Assembly: GCA_963756425.1 (NCBI GenBank)
Contig: CAVWNW010000022.1
Coordinates: 124,001-188,000 of the forward strand
Direction of reading: 5' to 3'
Origin: DASQUK01 sp963756425
Lineage (GTDB): Bacteria > Actinomycetota > Acidimicrobiia > Acidimicrobiales > VFJN01
Length of the DNA: 64,000 nucleotides
In this document: one piece after another, positions 44,864 to 54,759 of the stretch
How positions within the stretch are numbered: position 1 is the first letter of the stretch
How the letters are laid out: each line of letters starts with the position of its first letter
Notes under the pieces: generated by a model
The model's database searches: none
What the model was told of the DNA's origin: nothing
The model's input: the letters and a program-made list of their open reading frames with translations, nothing else
Position numbers and translations under genes: made by a program

Positions 44864-44958
44864 GAGGCGATGGGGTTCCGCCGCCGGGGGGCGGAGGCAA
44901 TGGGTTCCAGGCCCGGAACCCATGACCTCGCCCTCGGGCCGACGGAACCTATGACCTC
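44864..44958. repeat. Nested inverted-repeat array of four 15-16 bp sites
   Basis: Left half: GAGGCGATGGGGTTCC (44864-44879) and GAGGCAATGGGTTCC (44894-44908). Right half, inverted: GGAACCCATGACCTC (44915-44929) and GGAACCTATGACCTC (44944-44958). The inner pair can form a hairpin with a 6-base loop; the outer pair nests around it. It lies 47 bases after the stop of the STAND-LysR gene and 190 bases before the dehydrogenase, and could be a terminator, an operator array or a remnant of a small mobile repeat. Confidence 0.55.
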
Positions 44959-45005
44959 GGGTCGATGGAGCCGCGTCCCCCACCGACCCACCGCCCAATG
45001 CACGG

Positions 45006-48000
45006 CTACGCGGTGCGCTCCCGAACGATGTCGCGGGCGACCCGGATGAACTCGCGCCGCCGCGGGTCTGATGCGCCGGGAGCCGTGACGAGGACGACCC
45101 GGACGGGAGGCAGGCCCGCGATCGGGATGCGCACGATGTTCGGGAGCCTGAAGTAAGGCGCCACCGGTAGGGTCGGCGCCACGGCCCTGCCCCGGGCGAC
45201 CAGCACCGCCAGCTCGTTGGTGGTTGCTGGGAACGGCCGCCAGCGCTCGATGCGTCGACCACTGGGTGTCCGCAACGGGATCCACGCTTCCTGATGGTCG
45301 TCGGGCAGCATGCTCGGCGCCGCCACCGGGTAGTCGCCGAGGTCCTCGATCTCGATCTGTGTGCGGCGCATCGCCAGAGGGTGGTCACGCGCGACGGCGA
45401 GCACCCGTGGCTCGGTGTCCAAGGTCGCCGCGACCGCGATCCCGGGAAGCTCCCGCAGCAACGTCGTCGCGATGAAGTCGATCTCACCGCTCCGGAGGGC
45501 TTTGCAAACTTCCTCAGGCGGCGTCGCCGCGAACTGCACGTGGCAGTCGCGGTGGCGCGCCTCGAAGGCGTCGATGATCTGCACGAGCCCCTCGCCACCG
45601 ACGTTGGGAAACATGGCACTGATCCGAACCGCGCCGCTGAGGCGCGGCGTCGCTGCCTGTTCGCTCGACCGGCCGCGTTGGGCGGACGCCGGGGCCAGCT
45701 GGTCTCGAGTGTGCCCGCCGTTCGTGCCCGTCGGTGCGGAGACGCGAGCGACGGGGGCGGAGGGCTCGGCGACCCCGTCCACTACGCCGAGCTCACCGCC
45801 TCCGTTCGACCAGACGACCGGCGACCGCACGTCGGGGACGTATGAGCACGTCACCCCGCAACTGACCGTGGTCCGCAGCGCACCCGCGATCTCTGGACTG
45901 ACGTCGTCGATAGCGTCGACGGCTCGCTTGACCGCCTTGCTGACCGACGATCGTGCCCGCTCGGTGGGATCGGTGAATGCACGGGCCCGCCCGCCAAGCC
46001 CCGTGGCCGCCTCGAGCTGATCGACCAATGCGTCCAGCTCGATCCGAGCCAACTCGGCCCGCGCGGGGTCGTTGTCGGCCTCGGCCTCGGCCAGGGCACT
46101 GGCCAACTCCTGCGCCCGGGCCTGGTAGGCGGCTCGAGCCTCGGCGTCCAGCAGCTCCTGTGGGCTCGGGGAGCCGGGCGCCATGCCCTCGGTCGCCAGG
46201 GTAAGCGCCGGGATCGCCTGGCCCGGCCGCGTGAGCAGCTCGGCCAGGTAGCGCATGCCGACGAGGTTCGGCACCCGTACCCGACGACCGTCGAGCGCGA
46301 GGACCCAGCGCCTGCCATCTAGGTAGACCGCCCCCTGGCGGACCGGGTGATCCCCCCGGTTGCGGTCGGCGGCGGACAGCGCTGAGCGAGCCTCCTGCCA
46401 GGTTGCGGCCCGCACGGTCATACCGATCCGCGATGCCTCGGTGACCGCCCGATCGAATAGGGCAGCAGCGCGCTCACGGTCCGTGCCCCGGCCCCGCTGG
46501 ACGAGCGCGAAGGCGAGGTCGGCATGGGCGATGATCGCCATCGGGAGGTGCCCGATTCGGCGGTCCTCCTCGATCGCCCGCTCGAAGTGCCCAACCGCCC
46601 GGTCGAGGTCGCCAAATGCTTGGGCCGCGACGCCCAGCGCCCGCTCCGTCGAGCCCAGGCAAAGGACGGCCGAACCGCCGAGCGTCGGCAGGTCCGCGTA
46701 GGGCACCAGCAGGTCGTAGGCCTGATGGGCCAGGCGGGCGTCCTCGAGTGCGGCCGCCACCTCGGCGATCGCAGCCATGCCCACCAGCCACGAGCTCGAT
46801 TGCGGCAGTTGGGACGGGTCGTCACCGACGAGCTCGGCCACCATGGCCCGGGCCCGTCCCTGGCGACCGGCATGGGCCAGGAACGCCGCGGCCGTGACCC
46901 TGAACGCGAAATCGCCGTCGACCACGCCCGGCAGTGTCGTCACCCGCTCGGCCAGCTCCGCAGACTCCGCGGACCGGCCCTGGATCCAGCCGATCCCGAG
47001 GACCTGGGCGCCGTGGTAATTCAGCGCGTTGACCTCTCCCGCGGCCTCACCCAGGTCGCGGGCACGCTCCGCGGCGACGGCGGCCTCGTCGAGCTGGCCC
47101 GCCCGGATGAGCAGCATGGCGTCGACGACGGCGATGTTCGCCAGGATGTTCTGCGACTCGACCGTGCTTGCCCGGGCCCGCACCTCCTCGAGCGCCGACA
47201 CCGCACGCGCATCGCCGAGGTGCAGGAGATCGATGGTACGGAACCACATGCCCATGAGGCCGAGGATGCGGCACCCCGTGTTCGCTGCCACCTCGACCAG
47301 CTCGTCGGCGATCGCCAGTCGGGACCCGCTGTGCTCGGGCGTGAGGACGACGTGATGCCACAGCGCCAGCGCCTCGCCCAAGGCCAGAGGGTCGCCGAGA
47401 CGGCGAGCCGCCGTGACGGCGACGCGGAGGGCGTCGAGTGGCACCCCGTCGATGACCGCCTCGGCCGCCAACCTGGCGTCCAGCCGGGTACGCAGCGACA
47501 CCGCCTCGTCGGGCAACCCGGCCAGGGCGGCCCGTTGCAGGCCCAGCACGCGGGCGCGTTCGTCGGGCAGCCGCTGTTCCTTCACGCCGTGGCCGCCGAG
47601 CCCCAGGGCAGCCTCGGCGAAGAGAACGGGATCGCCTTCGTCGCGGGCCACTGTTACCGCCCGGTCGAAGCGGGCTCGAGCCTCGTTCATCCGGCCGCAG
47701 CGCAGTGCCGCCTCGGCCCAGCGCACCAGCAGGCCCGCGGGCGGCGCTCCGATCGTGGATCGCTCATGGAGGTCGACCGCCGAGCTGAGCAGGGTGTCGG
47801 CCTGCTCGTAGCCGAACGATTGGGTCATCGCCTCCGCAGCATCGACGCATGCGGCGACCGCCCGCCGAGCGTCGTCAGGCGAGCGAGGCGCCGCGGCGAG
47901 GGCATGGTTGGCCCGGCGCACCGCCCTGTCTCCCGAGGGCGCTCCCTCGGCTCCGCCGAAGGAGGCGGCTGCCGCGTGTACGGCCAAGCGGTCGTTGCCG

Positions 48001-49010
48001 TCGAGGGCGTCTTCGAGGGCCGAGCGGATCACCTCATGACCGAATGCGAACCGATGGGTGCCCTCGGAGACGAGGAGCCCCGCTGCCGCGCCTTCGTCCA
48101 CCGCGTCGAGCACCGCGGCCGGCTCACAGCCGGCGACGTCCGCGACTACGGCGACCGACGGATTCGGGCCGAGCACCGCGCCGGCCTGCAGGATCCGCCG
48201 CGACTCGGGACTCAGCCGGGCCAGCGCCATGTCGATCGCAGTGTGTATGCCAGCGGGCAGGGCGCCGGCGTCAGTTCCTCGTGTCCCGAGTGCGGCGACC
48301 CTACGCAGGGCTAGGGGATTCCCACCGGTCATCCCGTGCACCGCGGACTTGACACTGGCGTCAAGACCAGCGAGCCCGTTGACGTCGAGAAACGCCGTCG
48401 TCTCCTCGGGGCCGAACGGCCGCAGCACGATCGGCACGCCATCCGCTTCGATCTCTGCCAGCAACCGGGCGGAGTCCGGGTCATCCGCTCCACCGCTTCG
48501 GCAGGTCAGCACGAACGTGAGCGCCAGGTGCGGCAACGACCGGGCGATGAATCGGGCCAGGAGCAGCGCCGCGGGGTCGGCCGCGTGCGCGTCGTCGACG
48601 ACCAGGCAGACGGGCGAGCCGGCGCACGCCTCGGCCATGTGGGCGGTGACCGCCTGGAAGCGGACGAAGCGATCGGCGTCGATTGCGGGTCGTCCGGGTT
48701 CCCGACTCAGCACTCCGACCGCCGCGTCCCCGCACAGCTCACGGAGGATCGGTTGCCACGGCCAGAACGGCGGCGCACCTCCATCGACCCAGCAACGTCC
48801 GTTGACCACGGTGAACCCTCGGCGTTGGGCGATGGTCGCGACTTCGTCACAGAACCGCGTCTTGCCGATCCCGGGCTCGCCCGAGACCACCAACAGCACG
48901 CCCCGCCCATTGGCCGACGTCGTGAGTGCTGCGTCGAATTGCCGCAGCTCGTCGGCCCGCCCGACGAACTGCTCCGCCGCAGCAAGTCGTTTGGACACCG
49001 AGCGGACCAC
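45006..49010 (-). CDS. Giant ATPase-TPR regulator fused to a LysR-type effector-binding domain
   Basis: A 1334-residue protein. Residues ~14-190 hold an AAA_16-like ATPase (FVGRADELRQFDAAL, Walker A GEPGIGKT at ~45, CLVVDDAHAADPAALLLARF as Walker B). A long TPR-like helical region follows to ~880. At ~895-1060 comes a domain common at the end of such actinobacterial regulators (YLDGRRWVLALDGRRVRVPN, GMRYLAELLTRPGQ, a charged coiled coil, then AGALRTTVSCGVTCSYVPD), probably winged-helix. Residues ~1120-1334 are a complete LysR substrate-binding domain: LSGAVRISAMFPNVGGEG, VCKALRSGEIDFIATTLL, ALDTEP-like LDTEPRVLAVARDHPLA, and the C-terminal VLVTAPGASDPRRREF. No LysR HTH precedes it. The start may be GTG 49010 or the internal region before FVGRADE. 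I know of no standard family with this architecture. Confidence 0.82.
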   Translation of the reverse strand: MVRSVSKRLAAAEQFVGRADELRQFDAALTTSANGRGVLLVVSGEPGIGKTRFCDEVATIAQRRGFTVVNGRCWVDGGAPPFWPWQPILRELCGDAAVGVLSREPGRPAIDADRFVRFQAVTAHMAEACAGSPVCLVVDDAHAADPAALLLARFIARSLPHLALTFVLTCRSGGADDPDSARLLAEIEADGVPIVLRPFGPEETTAFLDVNGLAGLDASVKSAVHGMTGGNPLALRRVAALGTRGTDAGALPAGIHTAIDMALARLSPESRRILQAGAVLGPNPSVAVVADVAGCEPAAVLDAVDEGAAAGLLVSEGTHRFAFGHEVIRSALEDALDGNDRLAVHAAAASFGGAEGAPSGDRAVRRANHALAAAPRSPDDARRAVAACVDAAEAMTQSFGYEQADTLLSSAVDLHERSTIGAPPAGLLVRWAEAALRCGRMNEARARFDRAVTVARDEGDPVLFAEAALGLGGHGVKEQRLPDERARVLGLQRAALAGLPDEAVSLRTRLDARLAAEAVIDGVPLDALRVAVTAARRLGDPLALGEALALWHHVVLTPEHSGSRLAIADELVEVAANTGCRILGLMGMWFRTIDLLHLGDARAVSALEEVRARASTVESQNILANIAVVDAMLLIRAGQLDEAAVAAERARDLGEAAGEVNALNYHGAQVLGIGWIQGRSAESAELAERVTTLPGVVDGDFAFRVTAAAFLAHAGRQGRARAMVAELVGDDPSQLPQSSSWLVGMAAIAEVAAALEDARLAHQAYDLLVPYADLPTLGGSAVLCLGSTERALGVAAQAFGDLDRAVGHFERAIEEDRRIGHLPMAIIAHADLAFALVQRGRGTDRERAAALFDRAVTEASRIGMTVRAATWQEARSALSAADRNRGDHPVRQGAVYLDGRRWVLALDGRRVRVPNLVGMRYLAELLTRPGQAIPALTLATEGMAPGSPSPQELLDAEARAAYQARAQELASALAEAEADNDPARAELARIELDALVDQLEAATGLGGRARAFTDPTERARSSVSKAVKRAVDAIDDVSPEIAGALRTTVSCGVTCSYVPDVRSPVVWSNGGGELGVVDGVAEPSAPVARVSAPTGTNGGHTRDQLAPASAQRGRSSEQAATPRLSGAVRISAMFPNVGGEGLVQIIDAFEARHRDCHVQFAATPPEEVCKALRSGEIDFIATTLLRELPGIAVAATLDTEPRVLAVARDHPLAMRRTQIEIEDLGDYPVAAPSMLPDDHQEAWIPLRTPSGRRIERWRPFPATTNELAVLVARGRAVAPTLPVAPYFRLPNIVRIPIAGLPPVRVVLVTAPGASDPRRREFIRVARDIVRERTA

Positions 49011-49091
49011 GATACAGGGGACGGGGAACCGTCCGGCAACACATTTGGCCCAGGCGCTGCTGGCCGTGCCGGTTGCCGCTGCGGTTCGGCG

Positions 49092-49766
49092 TCAGGCGGC
49101 GTTGCGGCGGGCGAGGACGTAGGTGCGTTGGGTGTCGATCTCCTCGGGATAGGAGGCCCGGACGAGTACGGCCTCGGTCGTGAACCCCGCGTGGTCGAGC
49201 CGATCGGTCACCTGGCAGGCTTCGAGGAAGCGAAAGTCGAGGTCGACCTCTTGGTCCCACCATTCGTCGAGGTGGCGGACCTCCTCGCCTGTGTGGAACG
49301 CCGCGAGCACTGGCCCACCGCGGGCCACGACGCGCGCCAGCTCCTGCGCGGCGGAGTCGAGTCCGTCGTCGTCCAGGTGGATGAGGCAGTAGAAGGCCGT
49401 CGCCCCGCCGAGAGTCGCGGCACCGAAGGGAAGTGATGCCAGCGACGCCGCCACCGCGTTCACGCCCAGTCTGTGGTGGGCGATCGTCGCCATGTTCGGC
49501 GCGAGGTCCAGCGCCAGAACGTCGGCGCCGCGTCCGGCCAGGAACGACGCGACGTGTCCGGGTCCGCCGCCGAGGTCCGCGATGGGCCCATGGCCGCCGC
49601 GGCGCACGTCGGCGGCGAGCACCGCCAGCAGGGCCCGGTCGAGTGGCTTGTAGCCCAGCTCGTCGACGAACTCGTCGGCGTATCGGCTGGCAACACGGTC
49701 GTAGGAACGGCCGATGTTGCTCGGATCGAGGCCGCTCCGCGAGCGAACGCGGAAGTCATCCGTCAT
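49092..49766 (-). CDS. Class I SAM-dependent methyltransferase
   Basis: A 224-residue enzyme with the SAM motif IADLGGGPGHVASFLAGRGA (~62-81) and motif II ALDLAPNMATIAHHRLG, then FYCLIHLDDDGL. The start is ATG 49766, 8 bases after AGGAA; an ATG at 49784 adds six residues. Substrate unknown. It lies about 80 bp behind the large STAND-LysR gene's promoter side, on the same strand, and could be read independently of it. Confidence 0.85.
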   Translation of the reverse strand: MTDDFRVRSRSGLDPSNIGRSYDRVASRYADEFVDELGYKPLDRALLAVLAADVRRGGHGPIADLGGGPGHVASFLAGRGADVLALDLAPNMATIAHHRLGVNAVAASLASLPFGAATLGGATAFYCLIHLDDDGLDSAAQELARVVARGGPVLAAFHTGEEVRHLDEWWDQEVDLDFRFLEACQVTDRLDHAGFTTEAVLVRASYPEEIDTQRTYVLARRNAA

Positions 49767-49983
49767 GGCATCGTTCCTGTTCATGGTGGGCGATGGCAAT
49801 CGCGGGCATCTCCTACGGTCCAGCGCACCGCGAAGCGCCGAGCTCGACGAAGTCCGCGCTCCCGGAGGGCTTCGGACCTCAGGTTCATCCCTGAGGGCGT
49901 GACGGATCCGTGACGCCTCGACGGCACGGCCGGCAGGATGATCGTCACGTCCAAGGCCGTGTTGTACCCCGTGTCGTCGTCAG

Positions 49984-50740
49984 TCAGGTGATGATGGCTC
50001 CACACGTGATGTTGATCGCCGACGCCGTGATGGTGCGAGCGCTGTCGGAGGCCGCGAAGGCGGCGACATTGCCGACGTCTTCCAGCACCGCTCCGCGACC
50101 CAGCAGCGTGGGCGCCACCAGCGACTCCACGAGAGCATCGCGACCCTCGAAGTCGGCGGGGATCGAGTCGATCACACCGCCGGTCAAGAGCGACACCACC
50201 CGGATGCCATGGCGGCCTAGCTCGCTCGCCAGCTGCTTGCGCAGAGCCTCGACGGCGGTCAGGGAGATCTGGAAGCCACCGATGTTGTAGTCACGGATCG
50301 GGTCACCTTCGCCGCCGAACATCAGGATGACCCCCGAGCTCTGGCGGATCATGTGGCGGCCGGCGGCGCGTGCGGTGATGTAGGTCGAGCGCATGGCGTT
50401 GTGGATCGGCCGCTCGAAGTCGGCGAGCTCCATCTCCACCAAGGGCGTGCCCTGCACGTCGCCGGTGGAGATGAGGTTCATCGACACGTCCAGGGGTTCC
50501 GTTGTCCCGCACCAGCTCGTCGGCGTGTGCGTCCACGGCACCCTCGTCGAGGGCGTCGACCTGCGCAGTCGTCGCCGTGCCACCCTGCGCACGGATCTCC
50601 GCCGCCACCTTGTCCAGCTTGGCCACGGTGCGACCGGCGAGGTGCACCGTGGCGCCCTCACGGGCGAAGGCGCGTGCGACCGCACCGGCGATGGTGCCGC
50701 CGCCTCCATAGATCACTGCGTTCTTCCGTTCCAGCAACAT
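49984..50740 (-). pseudogene. Short-chain dehydrogenase, frameshifted in the middle
   Basis: ATG 50740 begins MLLERKNAVIYGGGGTIAGA, an SDR start with a modified cofactor loop, and is normal up to ADELVRDNG. The frame then changes: LDVSMNLISTGDVQGTPLVE continues in another frame and runs intact through IRVVSLLTGGVIDSIPADFE to ITASAINITCGAIIT. The junction is a run of four G (plus strand 50493-50496), so a one-base homopolymer error or mutation is enough. The catalytic Tyr-x3-Lys position is atypical (IGGFQISLTAVEAL), suggesting the ancestral protein was already an atypical reductase. Confidence 0.75.
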
Positions 50741-50876
50741 CACACTCCTTCTCTGGCAGGCATCGTGGAATTGGGTACCGGTCTAGGACGACTGGGACCC
50801 CTGGCACTCATCGGTCCTGGGACGGCAGCCGTCGATCAGCCCCGAACTCGGCGCGACGTGCGGGAAACATGTTGTG

Positions 50877-51422
50877 ATGGACCGGCGTACCGACGCTGAG
50901 GTGATCGCATCGTCGATGACTGCGCCGTCGTCGTTCGGCGAGCTGTTCGATCGGCACGCCACGACGATGTTTCGGTACTTCGTGCGCCGCGTCGGGCCAG
51001 ACCAGGCCGACTCCCTGCTGGGGGAGCTCTTCCGCGTCGCGTTCGAGAAGCGAGCCAGCTTCGACACCGCGCGACGCGAGGCCCGGATGGGCCGAGGCGA
51101 TGACGACGAGGGGATGCTCGCCTGGCTTGAATTCGGCGACGGTGTCGTCATGATCGGTAGGGCGACGCCCGCCACGCGGGAGGTCCACCACCTGTACAGC
51201 CCACGCCAGGGTGGCCACGCCACGGTGATGATCAACGTCGCGGTTCGAGCCATCGACGCCCACTACGCACACGCGGTCAGCGAGGGCGCCACCATCACGA
51301 TGCCGATCGAGGACGCCTTCTATGGCTTCCGGCGATACGAGGCCGACGACTTGGAAGGCCACCACTGGCATTTCCACGAGTCCCTCGCCGACGTCCGAGC
51401 TCGCGAGGAACAGGCTGGGTGA
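50877..51422 (+). CDS. In-frame chimera: ECF sigma region 2 fused to a VOC (glyoxalase-like) C-terminal half
   Basis: A 181-residue protein with two unrelated halves. Residues ~1-67 are the region 2 of an ECF sigma factor: SFGELFDRHATTMFRYFVRR, then LGELFRVAFEKRASFDTAR. From ~70 it continues as the middle and end of a VOC/PhnB-like protein: LAWLEFGDGVVMIGRAT, HATVMINVAVRAIDAHYAHA, and DLEGHHWHFHESLADVRARE. Sigma region 4 and the start of the VOC domain are missing, so the gene looks like a deletion fusion of two neighbouring genes in which the frame survived. The start is ATG 50877 (GTG 50874 possible). It may be a nonfunctional relic or a new protein; codon use is like its neighbours. Confidence 0.72.
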   Translation: MDRRTDAEVIASSMTAPSSFGELFDRHATTMFRYFVRRVGPDQADSLLGELFRVAFEKRASFDTARREARMGRGDDDEGMLAWLEFGDGVVMIGRATPATREVHHLYSPRQGGHATVMINVAVRAIDAHYAHAVSEGATITMPIEDAFYGFRRYEADDLEGHHWHFHESLADVRAREEQAG

Positions 51423-51492
51423 CGCAGCCCGAAAGTTGGCCACGTGCCCTCGAAGTGCGTGGCTGACTTGTGGGGCGGAGCGGCCGCGATTG

Positions 51493-53333
51493 TCACTCGT
51501 AGGTGAGGGCTCGGGCGGGGGGTCGGTGGGCCCAAAGGCGGGCCGGAAGGGTGACCAGGGCGGCGAAGACCAGCGGGACGATGGCCGCGATCGCCAGCAG
51601 GGTAGTGGTCGGGACCGGGACCGGCGGGAGGTCACCGCCGTCCATCACGCTCCACAAGCCCAGCCCCAGCGGAAGGCCCACGACGACCGCCAGCAGGGAC
51701 GCCCCCAACTGGGACACGACCAGCGTGGCCGTGGTTTGGCGCGGTGTCGCCCCCACGGCCCGGAGGGTGGCGTGGTTGCGGGCGCTGTCGCGGGCGGCGA
51801 GAGCGGCGATGATGAGGGCGTTGATCGTGGCCAGCACGAGCAGCAGCCCGGCGGTGCCGAGCACGATCGTCCGCACCTGCTCGTAAAGGCTGTCGACCGC
51901 GGCGGCGCTCAGGGCCTCGCCCGGTGACGCCGACGTCGCGCTCGCGGCGTCGAGGCGGGCGAGGCTGGGCCGCAGCCCGGCGGCCACCACGATCATGGCC
52001 ACCGCCAGGCTCAGCCCGACCGCGTTGGTCAGCAGGCGACCGGGACGCCGCCAGGCGGAGCGCAGGCCGAGCACCCCGACGAGCGGCAGGCCCGGGGTCG
52101 CCGCCCAGCGGGCCATGTGGCCCGGGCGCCGGGGCGGACGGGCGCCGCTCGCCAGGGAGCGCACGGTGCTGTGCCGCAGTCCCCGCACCGCGGGCCGGAC
52201 GGTCGCCAGCACCACCACCGCAGCGGCCACCCCGGCCACGATCGCCACACGCCCCCACGTCAGCGCAGGCGTCTCGGGCTGGCCGAGGACGGTCTGCGAC
52301 GCCTCGGCCAGGCGAGGGGCCACGACCCGACCGGCGGCCAGCCCCACCAGCGTGGCCAGACCGGCGAGAGCCAGGTTCTCGACGAGCAGGGCCAGCACCA
52401 CCTGGCGGGGGGTGACGCCGACCGCCTTGAGTGTGCCGATCTGGCGGGTCTGGGCGGCCATCCGTCCGGCCACGATGACCGCCGCGGTGGCCACGGTGAG
52501 CAGGCCGACGAGGACGCCGGCGGCGAACAGCGTTCCGGCCAGGATGTCGATGTCGGAGTGCGAGTCGGCCCGGCGTTGGCGCCACGTCTCCAGCGACAGT
52601 ATCGAGGTCTCGCCGATGGCCTCGATGTCCCGGTGGGCGGCGGCGAATGCCTCGGCGTCGTCGGGGTCGTTCAGACGCAGCTGCATCTCGATCCCCTCCT
52701 CGGTCAGGCCGATTCGGCGAAGGGTCTCGCCGGTCACAGCGGTGACCCAGATCTGCGCGGGCCGACTGAGCGGGAAGCGGCCCCGGCTCACGGTCATGGC
52801 CACGCCCCGCACCGCCACCTCATGGCCCTGGACGCTGATCGTTCCGCCCGGCCCGACCTCCAGCGCGTCGGCCAGCCCCTGCTCGAGAACCACGCCGTCG
52901 CTGCCGGCCGAGAGCCACGACCCGGCGGTGATCAGGGGTTGATCGACGGCCGTGCGGCCCGCGCCGCGGATCTCAGCGGTGAGGTCCTCGGTGCCGCCGT
53001 CCACGTCGAGCAGCCCGTAGAGGTGGGTCCAGGGTCCGCCAACGGCCCGGACTTCGGGGGCAGCCGCCAACTCCGCGAAGCGAGCCCGAGTCGCGTCGAG
53101 ATCGACGTCGGCGCGGTCGACGTCACGGTCGCGGTAGTAGGCGGCGCTCACGTGGAAGCCGTCGGTGGCGGCCCAGACACGATCCCACGGGCGGTCGGCG
53201 CTGCCGTAGAGCGCCATGCCGGCGCCGAACATCCCGGTGGCGAGGGTGAGCGTGAGCAGCAGCAGCACGGCCTGGGCGGGACGGCGCCGCACGTTGCACC
53301 AGGCAAGCCGCACGGCGAGGCGGAGCGACCGCA

Positions 53334-53334
<1 letters not shown>
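51493..53334 (-). CDS. ABC transporter permease, FtsX/MacB-like
   Basis: A 613-residue permease with two FtsX modules. TM1 at ~20-42 precedes a ~200-residue extracytoplasmic domain (AAYYRDRDVDRADVDLDATR); TM segments ~265-290, ~310-335 and ~350-375 follow with RQIGTLKAVGVTPRQVVLAL, then a second set after ~420 including ARNHATLRAVGATPRQTTAT. These two RAVG/KAVG motifs are the FtsX hallmarks. It overlaps by one base with the ATPase gene upstream, so the two form an exporter of lipids, peptides or drugs. ATG 53334. Confidence 0.9.
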
Positions 53335-54097
<763 letters not shown>

Positions 54098-54101
<4 letters not shown>

Positions 54102-54616
54102 CGGGTGCTCCACTCGAGCCAGCGCTGCTCGCACACCTCGAGCCAGCGGATGTCGGCCTGGAGGCGCAGGGCGGCGCCCTCCAGCAGCAGGCCGCCGTGG
54201 CTGTCGGGCGGCTGGGCGAGGGTCACCTCCTGCACCTCACGCAGCTGGCGCAACAGTTCGTGGCGCTGCGCGTCGATGAGCGCCACGGGATCGGCCAAGC
54301 CGGCCGCCGCCGCCGCAACCAGCTTGAGGTGGAAGTCGGTGGGGGTCACCTTCGGCCACGACAGGTCCCCGAGCCACTCGGCCACCCGCTCGCGGCCGGC
54401 GGCGGTCAGCTCGTACACCTTCCTGTCGGGGTGGCTCGACTGGCCGACTTGCTCGACGGCGACGAGCCCGGCCTTCTCCAGCCGGCCCAGGGTCACGTAC
54501 ACCTGGCCAGGATTGAGTCCCTGCCCCGGCGGTCCCAACGCCTGGACCAGCCGTTGGCGCACCTCGTACCCGTGGGCCGGCTCCTTGGCCAGCAGCGCCA
54601 GGATCGGATCTCGCAT
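54098..54616 (-). CDS. PadR-family transcriptional repressor
   Basis: A 172-residue winged-helix repressor: ILALLAKEPAHGYEVRQRLV, then LNPGQVYVTLGRLEKAGLVA with the recognition helix, and a wing with DRKVYELTAAGRERVAEWL. The C-terminal helical domain mediates dimerisation. PadR proteins of this length often sit before an ABC exporter and respond to its drugs. ATG 54616 lies 10 bases from a perfect palindrome, so it represses its own operon. First gene of the unit. Confidence 0.9.
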
Positions 54617-54626
54617 AGCTGATATC

Positions 54627-54639
54627 TATAACTGTTATA
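54627..54639. promoter_or_regulatory. PadR operator candidate
   Basis: TATAACTGTTATA is a perfect 6-1-6 palindrome directly upstream of the PadR start codon. Its AT-rich nature is striking in this GC-rich window, and TATAAC may double as a -10 element, so repressor and RNA polymerase would compete. Confidence 0.65.
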
Positions 54640-54759
54640 CGTGGAAGTCAAGGGCTGGCCCGCCCTCATCCGGTCACATGGCGCATTCCGAACCCTTGAG
54701 CGGCGGGCGGTGCAGGGTCCGTGGCGTGACAGCGCCCAGGCATCGGAAGGGGAACAAGC

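Noticed and set aside
46524..48314. Long plus-strand frame of 596 codons antisense to the STAND-LysR gene
   Set aside because: Low-complexity Arg/Gly/Val composition; the sense strand encodes the ATPase and TPR domains.
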